Shown here piece after piece: positions 38,401 to 45,529 of a stretch of DNA of 49,588 nt. The position numbers and the translations under genes were made by a program. This stretch comes from an uncultured Rhodoplanes sp. (GTDB lineage Bacteria > Pseudomonadota > Alphaproteobacteria > Rhizobiales > Xanthobacteraceae): NCBI GenBank assembly GCA_936924235.1, contig CAKZHN010000249.1, forward strand, positions 1 to 49,588, read 5' to 3'. The notes beneath the pieces are model-generated. The model did no database searches. It saw only the letters and a list, made by a program, of their open reading frames with translations, and was not told the origin of the DNA. Each line of letters starts with the position of its first letter. Position 1 is the stretch's first letter.

Positions 38401-38451
38401 GGGCCGCAATGGTGCCGCGATCTGCGCAAGGCGCCGTACGACGCCAACTGA
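35404..38451 (+). CDS. TIR / transmembrane / coiled-coil / WD40 protein
   Basis: A 1015-residue multi-domain protein. Residues about 12-130 form a TIR domain: box 1 YDIFISYD, then SWVPREL with Glu90 at the place of the NADase glutamate. A basic stretch (159-176) precedes one membrane span (about 179-198), then a charged coiled coil (200-242), then an ALLALEALPD-type linker (250-285). The rest is WD40 repeats with WD-type ends such as ITVWD, VKIWD and IRIWD, long enough for two propellers. There is no NACHT or other ATPase. The GTG at 35404 is directly against GGGGGG; the GTG at 35410 has better spacing. GC content is lower than the neighbours (29 of 60 at 36001-36060), suggesting transfer. 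Role in defence or signalling is inference. Confidence 0.9.
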   Translation: MSVLERLRDWAFGYDIFISYDHDEAGEYATALKESLESQDRPLRCCLDRVDFDLGRELDATARRRLHMARYIVVLLTEGVGKPDSWVPRELDFFTDGGQRRSDRIIPLNIARSAEAMSPDAAIRKFIPLAQGPGGGNSVIYHPVPAEEFAAGPSAFTIKRIQSLITTRHVDQTRLRFFQAASAVMFLLLLVALGMAWFANNQQQLAEKNEKQAKANEEQALTERNRALENQSRLLEKEGRIKLSQGDNVGAMLLALEALPDVKSPDKAQAGRPYVPSVENLLSSAQYSNTEIAAYSLFDRTFALSPNGQRVAIASGEGDVELLDILTNTRRQLPRHHTRAVEGIVFSADGRFFATLAPGSLTRRRPGEITVWDESGAFVQKAGLAPEWDNVQSMALGPGASRLVLGLQVNAILIKLDEQASTISFGEGRHLDGIHKIFFSDDGSKFVTVSNADRMPRVWTSLSAELLGEMENPNRVNAVEFSVDGTLIATATDVGIVKIWDVTKATFIMTRTVTKYGSVHLGRLCCLRRLKDQDVFVGGTDEGVLFRFAIDRSPDGYIEFERVHAHGQQITDLLVGSSPDEMLFASADGSVVRLSPQAVNRVGRCGQGSARAAKPIGSSGNVAVICESQAAGLSANTLQVFGQKQPIDVVRYGPTLPRSLRINRVKFDSSGTRLLFAGEGRNAGLLDLSQGARPILLRHGLAVWDANFSADGKYVITASGDGGSRVWSTGSDAPLATFGEVSGRQNGAIPEAVVLSPDGKYAIAALSDGMIRIWDVNTKKEQEVRPPSFGDNSGPIRLALNKAGNRLVVAIQSLRGRWYTDVVVYELDGFGTLKQLPHEMRMNGRPVNLRFTHDDRSLVVMSEHEVVWASFNDREQRFDPPWSVEIETREGGDAVVTPNGQRLIVATCQRDDWNSLCLHARIIDTKSKEEIGRLTGHGLYITSIDVSADGNQIATASADGTIRTWKFHQTTQGFVEQIQRDIPRCLNSGQRKEIYLQDEGPQWCRDLRKAPYDAN

Positions 38452-38469
38452 CGACCTCGGCAGCTCCCG

Positions 38470-39498
38470 CTATTCCATCATCTGCGCGATCTTCTCGGCC
38501 ACCGCCTGCGGCAGGCCGAGCGTGTCGCGGACGATCGCGTCCATCTCTTCGCCGGAGGCGCCGTCGATCATCAGCTTGCGCTTCTCGCAGGCTGCGATGA
38601 ACTCCGGGTCCTGCAGCATCGCCTGGAACGCGGTGCGCAAGGCGGCGAGCCGCTCCGGCGGCACGCCGGGTGTGGTCAGGATCGAGCGGCCGATGTCGCC
38701 GGTCGCGGCCGCAGCATGCAGCACCTCGCGGCCTTCGTCGGACGTGGCGAGCTCCGGCAAGGTCGGCACGTTCGGGATGAGCTTGTGTCGCTTCAGCGAC
38801 GCCTGATAGAGGATCACGGCCTCGCCGTTGCGCACCCAGCCGGGATGGCTCACGAGAATGCCGGGCAGCCCATAGGCGCCGACGATGTCGACCTCGCCGC
38901 GCTCCATCGCCAGCAGGATGTTGATGGTGCCGCTGTAGCCACGGATGAGCTTGAACTTGGCGCCGGCATGCTTGTTGAGCGCGGTCGGGAACAGCACCGT
39001 GGTCGAACCGCCGCCGGAGGCGCCGACGTTGAACTGCTTCTTGCGGACATCGTCGAACGAGGTGATGCCGCTCTTGGGGAGCGCGGCGCCGACGTCGATG
39101 TTGGTCACGACGCGGCCCACATAGGGCATCTTCGACACGTCGATCTTGGCGCCCGTGTTGGTCATGCTGTCGAGCGCCAGCGTCTGGGCGAGGCTGCCCA
39201 GCACCGTGCCGTCCTTCGGCGCGACCTCGTACATGTATTTGGCGGCGACGAAGGAGCCGGCGCCCGGCATGTTCTGCGCGACGATGATCGGGTTGCCGGG
39301 CAGGTGGCGCGGCAGGAATTCGGCGACCAGCCGGCCGTAGATGTCGTAGCCGCCGCCCGGCCCGTAGCCGATCAGCATGCGCATGGTCTTGCCGCGGTAG
39401 AAGTCCTCGATCGGCTCGGCTTTCGCCGGCAAGGACGCCAGCGCGATGGCTGCGGCGATCGCGGCCGCGATGGTGCCGTAAAACTGTTTGCCTGGCAC
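38470..39498 (-). CDS. Divergent Bug/TctC-like receptor
   Basis: A 342-residue periplasmic receptor with a Sec signal ending PAKAEP. The pattern differs from the other Bugs: MRMLIGYGPGGGYDIYGRLV, NMPGAGSFVAAKYMYEVAPKDGTVLG, YVGRVVTNIDVG, GASGGGSTTVLFP and RGYSGTINILLAMERGEVDI. It belongs to the outlying TctC-like group. The GTG at 39498 has GGAG five bases upstream. It lies downstream of the deacetylase gene on the same strand, across a 13-pair hairpin, and converges with the TIR-WD40 gene. Confidence 0.85.
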   Translation of the reverse strand: MPGKQFYGTIAAAIAAAIALASLPAKAEPIEDFYRGKTMRMLIGYGPGGGYDIYGRLVAEFLPRHLPGNPIIVAQNMPGAGSFVAAKYMYEVAPKDGTVLGSLAQTLALDSMTNTGAKIDVSKMPYVGRVVTNIDVGAALPKSGITSFDDVRKKQFNVGASGGGSTTVLFPTALNKHAGAKFKLIRGYSGTINILLAMERGEVDIVGAYGLPGILVSHPGWVRNGEAVILYQASLKRHKLIPNVPTLPELATSDEGREVLHAAAATGDIGRSILTTPGVPPERLAALRTAFQAMLQDPEFIAACEKRKLMIDGASGEEMDAIVRDTLGLPQAVAEKIAQMME

Positions 39499-39532
39499 GG
39501 TACTCCGCCCGTTCCTGTTGACGTTCCTCCGC

Positions 39533-39563
39533 GTGATTGAGCGGGTTTGGCCCGCTCAATCAC
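39533..39563 (-). repeat. Perfect 13-pair hairpin between deacetylase and Bug-like genes
   Basis: Arms at 39533-39545 (GTGATTGAGCGGG) and 39551-39563 are exact complements around a five-base loop. Read leftward, GCGGAGGAAC follows and no T tract, so it is not a classic terminator. It may stabilise or separate the mRNAs of the two genes. Confidence 0.55.
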
Positions 39564-39607
39564 AGGTCGCCCGACCGGTCTTCGCCGGTTCTGGACGGTC
39601 GCTTCGC

Positions 39608-40477
39608 TCAGCCAGCGGCTTTGCGAAGCTTGTCGGCCTCGGCCTTGAACACGTTGTTCAGGCAATATTCGGCGAGCTCGATGCCTGTCGGAAACCAGAG
39701 ACTGTCGCCGCCGACCTTCCGCATGTGATGGATGATGCCGCGCAGCGCGAGCGTGCGGCCCGGCCGGCCGATGATGTACGGGTGCATCGTGAACGGAATG
39801 TACTTCGGCCGCTCCACGCTGCTCTCCGAATAGAGCTCGTCGAAATACGCCTTCCAGGTCTCGAGCCCGTGATGCGGATTGCCGTACTCGCCGTGGCGGT
39901 GGCCGAACAGCGTGCCGTCGCCGAACGGCTGCCGCGGCAGCTCGACCAGCAGCTTGCCGTCCTTCTCCCAGAGGAACGGCAGCTCCTCGTGGAAGCAGTT
40001 GGTGTTGAACGTGAAGCCGTTCTCGATCAGCAGCTCGATGGTGTTGGTGCTCTGCGTGCACGAACGCCAGCCATAGCAGCGCCGCCCGGTGCGCTTCTGG
40101 ATCATGGCGATGGTCTTCTTCATGATCGGGTCTTCCTGCTCGCGCGGCAGGTAGCGGGCGATCTCGTGATTGTAGCCGTGGCCTTCCACCACGTGGCCGT
40201 GGTCGAGGATGGCCTGCACGGCCTCCGGGAAGCGCTCCGCGATGGCGCCGCAGGTCAGGAACGTCGCCTTGACGTTCTCTTCCTTGAGTATGCGCAGCAG
40301 CCGGTAGATCGCGTGATGCGGGCCGTATTCGCCCTGGCTCCACATTTCGTAGTTGAGGACGCCGTTCTTGTCCGGCTTGACGTCTTCGCCGCCCTGGAAG
40401 TCGAAGGTCAGAAAGACGCAGGCCCGCTCGCCCTTCGGCCAACGGATCAGATGGTCGTAGTGGTATTCCTTGAGCAT
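39608..40477 (-). CDS. Polysaccharide-deacetylase-fold hydrolase
   Basis: A 289-residue NodB-homology (CE4-like) protein. FLTFDFQGGED (Asp26) and EGHGYNHE (His100 and His104, HxxxH) mark the metal site, followed by IIGRPGRTLAL near the C-terminus. There is no signal peptide, so the enzyme is cytoplasmic. Cytoplasmic members such as PuuE-type allantoinases and imidases act on small amides and not on polysaccharides, which fits the catabolic context. It is divergent from a LysR regulator, with a perfect 15-base dyad between them, and precedes the Bug-like receptor on its strand. Confidence 0.88.
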   Translation of the reverse strand: MLKEYHYDHLIRWPKGERACVFLTFDFQGGEDVKPDKNGVLNYEMWSQGEYGPHHAIYRLLRILKEENVKATFLTCGAIAERFPEAVQAILDHGHVVEGHGYNHEIARYLPREQEDPIMKKTIAMIQKRTGRRCYGWRSCTQSTNTIELLIENGFTFNTNCFHEELPFLWEKDGKLLVELPRQPFGDGTLFGHRHGEYGNPHHGLETWKAYFDELYSESSVERPKYIPFTMHPYIIGRPGRTLALRGIIHHMRKVGGDSLWFPTGIELAEYCLNNVFKAEADKLRKAAG

Positions 40478-40578
40478 GGCGTTTCCCTCAGCGGCTGGAG
40501 CAGGTTGTAAAAAGGCACGCTCCTCGAACTGCGGAGGATTCTACGCCCGGGCCTGCGTTATCGGTAGCCGCGATCGCA

Positions 40579-40593
40579 GAACAACAGTTGTTC
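40579..40593. promoter_or_regulatory. Perfect dyad GAACAAC-A-GTTGTTC, likely LysR operator
   Basis: Two seven-base arms are exact complements around one base. It lies between the divergent deacetylase (start 40477) and LysR (start 40677) genes, where a LysR operator is expected. Confidence 0.5.
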
Positions 40594-40676
40594 CGGGGAC
40601 GGCCGGACGGCTTGACGGGGCCGGACCCGTCATCCTGAATCTGAAGTGCCCGGAAGGGCTTGCAAGAGATTCGGAC

Positions 40677-41579
40677 ATGTCATTCACGGCGCCGCTGCGG
40701 GACCTGAACAAGCTCAACACGTTCGTTCGCGTGGCGCAGCGGAGAAGCTTCACGAGGGCCGCGGCCGAGCTTCGCACCACGCCCTCGGTGATCAGCAAGC
40801 GGATCAAGGAGCTGGAGGAGGCGCTGGGCTTCACGCTGCTCAATCGCTCGACCCATGGCCTGACATTGACCGAGGCGGGCGAGGGGCTGTTCCAGAACTG
40901 CCTGGAGATGCTGGCCAAGGTCGACGACTACGTCACCGAGCGGCGCAACATCGACGCGGGGCCGTTCGGCACCTTGCGCATCCTCGCCGCGGGCGATTAC
41001 GCGCAGCATGTGCTCGCGCCGCTCGCGACGAAGTTCGGCCGGAGCCGTCCCGGGCTGCGGGTCCATGTCTCGGCCGTGCCGGGCCATGCGATCGCGGTCG
41101 ATGACGGCTTCGACGTGATCGTGAGCCATCAGAAGCCGCAGGTGCCGGGCCTGGTTGGCCTCGATCTCGGCACCATCCGCCATGTGATCTGCGCCGCTCC
41201 AACTTACCTGCGGAAGTTCGGGCGCCCGAAGGCACCGCAGGATCTGCGCGAGCATAACTGCCTGGCCGATCAGTATGGCGGGCCGAAAACCTGGCCGTTC
41301 CAGAATTCGGCGCGGCCGCTGCTGGTCGAGGTCAAGGGCTCGCTATCCTCCGACAGCAACGCCGTGCTGATCGAGATGGCGCTGCAGGGCAGCGGCATCA
41401 TCCGCGTGCCGCTCTACGCCGTGAAGGCAGAGGTTGCGGCAAAGCGGCTCGAGGTCCTGTTTCGGACCAATGCGCTGTCGCCCGAGCGGATGGGCGTCTA
41501 CTACGCCAAGGGCCAGCGCCTGCCGGCCAAGACCGCGGAGTTCCTCGCGTTCCTTAAGAGCTCGCTCGGCGACCTCTAG
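40677..41579 (+). CDS. LysR-family transcriptional regulator
   Basis: A 300-residue regulator with an N-terminal winged HTH (LNKLNTFVRVAQRRSFTRAA then TTPSVISKRIKELEEALG and LLNRST) and an effector-binding domain from about residue 95. The ATG at 40677 is chosen; the frame from 40470 adds 69 residues without a domain. It is divergent from the deacetylase gene and probably controls it and the Bug-like gene behind it. Its stop at 41577-41579 abuts the stop of the next, convergent LysR gene with no base between. Confidence 0.9.
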   Translation: MSFTAPLRDLNKLNTFVRVAQRRSFTRAAAELRTTPSVISKRIKELEEALGFTLLNRSTHGLTLTEAGEGLFQNCLEMLAKVDDYVTERRNIDAGPFGTLRILAAGDYAQHVLAPLATKFGRSRPGLRVHVSAVPGHAIAVDDGFDVIVSHQKPQVPGLVGLDLGTIRHVICAAPTYLRKFGRPKAPQDLREHNCLADQYGGPKTWPFQNSARPLLVEVKGSLSSDSNAVLIEMALQGSGIIRVPLYAVKAEVAAKRLEVLFRTNALSPERMGVYYAKGQRLPAKTAEFLAFLKSSLGDL

Positions 41580-42491
41580 CTAGAGCGAGCCGTAGACGTC
41601 CCGGAGCTGCTGGCGCAGCCAAGCCTGCTTGGGATCGCGGTCGCTCCGCGCATGCCAGATCATGTTCGTTGCAATCTTGCCGACCGCGAGCGGCACCCGG
41701 CGCTTGGCGAGACCGAACGCCCGCTCGAACACCATCGACGCCAAGGTGGTGAACACGCCGATCATGTCGCTGTGCTTCAGGAGGTTCGGCACCGCCGTGT
41801 AGTTCGACACCGAAATCTGCGCCCGCCGTCTGAGGTTATAGCGCTCCAGCAGTTCGTCGAAGATCGCGACGCGCCCGCCGCTCGCGCTGACGACCAGGTG
41901 CGGATAGGACAGCACGGCACTGATGTTGAATTTGGCCTTCGACTTGACGATCGGATGATTGGGGCGGAACACGCAGAACAGGTCTTCGTCCATCAGGAAC
42001 TCCGAGCTGACGTGCTTGGGTTTTTCGTCGAACCAGCCGAGCGCCACGTCGACGCGGTCCTGCTCGAGCAGGTCGACCGCGTGGCGGCGGTCGGCCGTCA
42101 TCAGATGCAGATCGACGGAGGGCGCCATTTTCGCCAGCCGCTTCGACAGCTGCGGGATCACCGCGAGGGTCAGCCGGTCGGGCATGCTGATGCGGCACAC
42201 GCCGGTGGCGCGCGCCGGATCGAACGAGGCCTCCTGGAAGATGCGCTCGTCGATCAGCGTCATCACCTCGCGCAGTGGCGCGCGCAGCGCCTCCGCGCGC
42301 GGCGTCAGCGTCATGCCGCTCGGACCACGCACCAGAAGCTCGTCGCTCAGCATGTCGCGCAGCCGGTGCAGCGAGTTGCTCACGGCGGGCTGCGAGCGGC
42401 TCAGTTGCTGGCCGGCCTTGGTGACGTTGCGCTCGGTGATCAGCGCGTCCAGCACCTTGAGCAGGTTCAGGTCGAACTCTTTGGGGTGCAT
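41580..42491 (-). CDS. LysR-family transcriptional regulator (NodD/NahR-like)
   Basis: A 303-residue regulator. Its N-terminus (MHPKEFDLNLLKVLDAL then NVTKAGQQLSRSQPAVSNSLHRLR and LLVRGPSGMTLT) resembles the NodD/NahR branch of LysR, whose members respond to aromatic compounds. The ATG at 42491 has GGGAAG upstream and is preferred over 42524. It is divergent from the Bug / LigI-like / extradiol cluster, and a T-N11-A dyad lies just upstream, so it likely activates that cluster in response to an aromatic inducer (inference). Confidence 0.9.
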   Translation of the reverse strand: MHPKEFDLNLLKVLDALITERNVTKAGQQLSRSQPAVSNSLHRLRDMLSDELLVRGPSGMTLTPRAEALRAPLREVMTLIDERIFQEASFDPARATGVCRISMPDRLTLAVIPQLSKRLAKMAPSVDLHLMTADRRHAVDLLEQDRVDVALGWFDEKPKHVSSEFLMDEDLFCVFRPNHPIVKSKAKFNISAVLSYPHLVVSASGGRVAIFDELLERYNLRRRAQISVSNYTAVPNLLKHSDMIGVFTTLASMVFERAFGLAKRRVPLAVGKIATNMIWHARSDRDPKQAWLRQQLRDVYGSL

Positions 42492-42499
42492 GGCTTCCC

Positions 42500-42567
42500 A
42501 TTCATGTTGTGAATGATAACGCATTTATAGGATCGATTTTGCGAATGCACAATCACGCCCTATAGGG
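42500..42567. promoter_or_regulatory. LysR-type dyad and palindrome before the aromatic-cleavage cluster
   Basis: ATTCATGTTGTGAAT at 42500-42514 contains five-base complementary arms and a T-N11-A arrangement typical of LysR sites. The perfect palindrome CCCTATAGGG lies at 42558-42567. Both sit between the divergent LysR (42491) and Bug (42608) starts. Confidence 0.45.
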
Positions 42568-42607
42568 TGGCGGGACGCGCGAAAAACAGACCGCGTCAGA
42601 GGAGAGC

Positions 42608-43615
42608 ATGGTTCCCAAGGATTGGCTGAAGCTGCCGCTCGCGCGCATTGTTGCACTGCATCTGATGCTGGCTCTGGCCATGGCGTGGCCGCCGGCGAGC
42701 GCCGCGGCGGCCGAGACCTATCCCACGAAGACCATCAAGCTCGTGGTTCCGTTCGGTCCGGGCGGCCCGACCGATATTGCGGCCCGCGTCGCCTCGCAGC
42801 TCGTGCAGGCAAGCCTCGGCCAGAGCATGATCGTCGAGAACCGGCCGGGCGCGGGCGGCGCCACCGGCACGCGCGCGGTCGCGACCGCCGAGCCGGACGG
42901 CTACACGCTGCTGCTTGGAACCGTCGCCACGCTCGGCGCGCTGCCGGCGGTGATCAAGAACCCGGGCTTCGATCCGAACACGAGCTTCGAGCCGATCGCC
43001 AAGCTCACCGAGAGCACTGCGATCCTGGTCGTGCCGCCGCAGCTTCCGGTCAACAGCGTCGCCGACCTGGTCGCGCTGGCCAAGGCCAAGCCCGGCCAGC
43101 TCAACTTCGCCTCCGCGGGCGTCGGCAACCAGACCCAGCTCAACGCCGAAGTGTTCAAGTCGCGGGCCGGCATCGACATCGTGCACGTGCCCTACAAGAG
43201 CGGCGCCGAGATGGTCACGGCCGTGTTGACCGATCAGGCGCAGCTGTCGTTCCTCGACGTGTCGGTGCTGCTGCCGCTGATCAAGGAAGGCAAGCTCAAG
43301 GCGCTCGCCGTCACCGCGTCGCGGCGGCATCCGGCGCTGCCCGACGTGCCGACCATGATGGAAAGCGGCATCGCCAACTACAACGCCACGTTCTGGACCG
43401 GCATCCTCGCGCCCGCGGGCACGTCGCCTGCGATCATCAAGACGCTGAACGACACCATCAACACCGGGTTGAGCAACGCCTCGGTTCGCGAGACCATCGA
43501 GCGGACTGGCGCGGCCGCCAGTACGCTCTCGCCGTCCGAGTTCAAGGCCTTCATCGCCGCCGAGCACAACAAGTGGAAAGACGCCGTGCAGCTCGCCGGC
43601 ATCAAAGCGGAATGA
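42608..43615 (+). CDS. Bug/TctC-family receptor, first gene of aromatic-cleavage cluster
   Basis: A 335-residue receptor with a Sec signal ending SAAAAE. Landmarks are YPTKTIKLVVPFGPGGPTD, VENRPGAGGATG, PDGYTLLLGTVAT, FDPNTSFEPIA, IDIVHVPYKSG and LPDVPTMMESG. GAGGAGAGC precedes the ATG. The LigI-like hydrolase starts four bases after its stop, so co-translation is likely. Its ligand is probably the aromatic acid or cleavage product handled by the following enzymes. Confidence 0.93.
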   Translation: MVPKDWLKLPLARIVALHLMLALAMAWPPASAAAAETYPTKTIKLVVPFGPGGPTDIAARVASQLVQASLGQSMIVENRPGAGGATGTRAVATAEPDGYTLLLGTVATLGALPAVIKNPGFDPNTSFEPIAKLTESTAILVVPPQLPVNSVADLVALAKAKPGQLNFASAGVGNQTQLNAEVFKSRAGIDIVHVPYKSGAEMVTAVLTDQAQLSFLDVSVLLPLIKEGKLKALAVTASRRHPALPDVPTMMESGIANYNATFWTGILAPAGTSPAIIKTLNDTINTGLSNASVRETIERTGAAASTLSPSEFKAFIAAEHNKWKDAVQLAGIKAE

Positions 43616-43619
43616 GCGC

Positions 43620-44534
43620 ATGACCGACAGTAAGAAAGTCTACGTCAAATCGCCGCCACCGGACCGCAACACCCGGACGCCGAAGGTCAAGCTGCCGCCG
43701 GGGGCCTGCGACACGCATTTCCATATCCTGGGGCCGCAGGCGCGGTTTCCGCTGAGCCCCGGCCGGCGGCTCGAGGTCGAGGACTGCACGCTCGACGACC
43801 TCATCAAGATGCACGATGCGCTCGGCATCACACGCGGTCTGATCGTCCAGTCGTTCCAGCACGGCTTCTCCTACGAATACATGCTGCACGCGCTGGCGCG
43901 CGAGCCCGACCGGTTCCGCGGCTGTATCATCCCGGCGCCCGACATCACGGACCTTGAGCTCGAGATCCTCGCCGAGGCGGGCGTGGTCGCAATCCGCTTT
44001 GGTTTCAAGTCGGCGAAGTCGATCGATCGCCGGATGCTGGACCGTTGCCGCGGCTTCGGCATGCAGCCGCATTACCTTGTTCATGGCGAGCCGGAGATCG
44101 CCGCCTGGCGTGAGCAGATCCTTGCGACGCAGGGCCGCTTCGTCATCGAGCACATGGGCTATCCGCAGGTCGATCGCGGTCTCGACGATCCGTGCTTCAG
44201 GTTCGTGCTTGAATGCCTCGACACCGGCCGCTGCTGGGTGAAGCTGTCGCCGCGCTGCTCGGCGCAGCCGACGGTGCCGTTCAGCGACGTGCTGCCGTTC
44301 GTGCATGCGCTGGTCGACAAGGCGCCGGACCGCCTGCTGTGGGGCTCGGACTGGCCGCATCCGAACTATTTCAATCCGATGCCGAACGACGCCGACCTGA
44401 TCGACCTGATGCTCGAATGGGCGCCGGACGAAGGCGTGCGGCGGCGCATCATGGTCGACAACCCGCAGGCGCTGTTCAGCTTCCCTGACGCGCGCGCGAC
44501 CGAACAACGCGAGAAGAAACATGCCAGTCGTTAA
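43620..44534 (+). CDS. LigI-like amidohydrolase (2-pyrone-4,6-dicarboxylate hydrolase family)
   Basis: A 304-residue cytoplasmic TIM-barrel hydrolase: CDTHFHILGP (HxH), GLIVQSFQHG, FVIEHMGYPQ, WVKLSPRCS and the late WGSDWPHPNYF with the catalytic/metal Asp. The spacing and motifs match LigI, which opens the pyrone ring formed after extradiol cleavage and oxidation of protocatechuate- or gallate-type compounds. Its last 14 bases overlap the extradiol-type gene, so the pair is likely translationally coupled. A different lactone is possible. Confidence 0.9.
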   Translation: MTDSKKVYVKSPPPDRNTRTPKVKLPPGACDTHFHILGPQARFPLSPGRRLEVEDCTLDDLIKMHDALGITRGLIVQSFQHGFSYEYMLHALAREPDRFRGCIIPAPDITDLELEILAEAGVVAIRFGFKSAKSIDRRMLDRCRGFGMQPHYLVHGEPEIAAWREQILATQGRFVIEHMGYPQVDRGLDDPCFRFVLECLDTGRCWVKLSPRCSAQPTVPFSDVLPFVHALVDKAPDRLLWGSDWPHPNYFNPMPNDADLIDLMLEWAPDEGVRRRIMVDNPQALFSFPDARATEQREKKHASR

Positions 44535-45465
44535 GGCCTCCGACATCGCATTCGCCCGGCTGCAGGCGCCGGACCTGGACGTGGCCGAGAAGTTCCTGCT
44601 CGACTTCGGCCTGCGCCGCGCCGAGCGCACCGCGACCGCGCTCTACATGCGGGGCACCGATCCCGATCCTTTCATCTACGTGGCGCATCTGGGGGATTCG
44701 CCGCGGTTCCTGGCGTCGGCCTGGCACGTCGACAGCGAGGATGATCTCAAGGCCGCGGCCAAAGTTCCAGGCGCGTCGCCGGTCGAAGATCTCGACGGGC
44801 CGGGCGGCGGCAAGCGCGTCCGCATCACCGACCCGATCGGCTATACGGTCGAGCTGGTCCATGGCCGCAAGGTCGCTGCGGCGGTTCCGGTCGAGCCGGT
44901 CGCGCTCAATTTCGGCTGGGACGGACTGGCGCGTAAGACATTGCAGCGCTTCGACGCCCGGCCTTCGAACGTCAAGCGGATCGCCCACGTGGTGCTCACC
45001 ACACCGCAGGTGCCGCCGGTCGTGCAATGGTATCGCGAGACGCTGGGCCTCGTTCAGTCCGAGGATATCTACTCGGGCGAAGAGGCCAACATCATCGGCT
45101 CGTTCAATCGCTGCGACCGCGGCGATGCCTACGTCGACCATCACGTGTTCTTCTGCCGCGACGGCAAGAGCAGCGGTCTCAACCACGTGTCGTTCGAGGT
45201 GCAGGACTTCGACGACCTGATGCTCGGCCACGATCTGCTGCATGCACAGAAGTACAAGCACATGTGGGGCGTCGGCCGGCATCTGCTCGGTGCCCAGGTG
45301 TTCGACTACTGGTGCGACCCGTGGGGCCGCGTGCACGAGCACTGGACCGACAGCGACCGCATGAACGTCAAGGGCGAAAGCCGGACCATGCCGCGCGAAG
45401 CGGCCTACCGGTCGCAGTGGGGGCCGCGGGCGCCGCAGGAATTCCACGGCTACGCCACGCCGTAA
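44521..45465 (+). CDS. Extradiol ring-cleavage dioxygenase (VOC / type I)
   Basis: A 314-residue two-domain vicinal-oxygen-chelate protein. The probable Fe(II) triad lies in the C-terminal domain: His156 (RIAHVVLT), His222 (GLNHVSFEV) and Glu273 (VHEHW). The N-terminal domain has lost the equivalent metal residues, as in BphC. Such enzymes cleave catechol-type rings beside the hydroxyls. Combined with the LigI-like hydrolase overlapping it upstream, this reads as a ring-cleavage and ring-opening step. The exact catechol is unknown. Confidence 0.87.
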   Translation: MPVVKASDIAFARLQAPDLDVAEKFLLDFGLRRAERTATALYMRGTDPDPFIYVAHLGDSPRFLASAWHVDSEDDLKAAAKVPGASPVEDLDGPGGGKRVRITDPIGYTVELVHGRKVAAAVPVEPVALNFGWDGLARKTLQRFDARPSNVKRIAHVVLTTPQVPPVVQWYRETLGLVQSEDIYSGEEANIIGSFNRCDRGDAYVDHHVFFCRDGKSSGLNHVSFEVQDFDDLMLGHDLLHAQKYKHMWGVGRHLLGAQVFDYWCDPWGRVHEHWTDSDRMNVKGESRTMPREAAYRSQWGPRAPQEFHGYATP

Positions 45466-45529
45466 GGCGATTGACAGCCCATGAGAGCGGTTCAACACTC
45501 GCGCACTTTTGTGCCGGGATGGGAACGAC

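Noticed and set aside
35404..38451. STAND/NACHT or other NTPase between the TIR and WD40 parts
   Set aside because: No Walker A or B motif is present; the middle holds a membrane span and coiled coil only.
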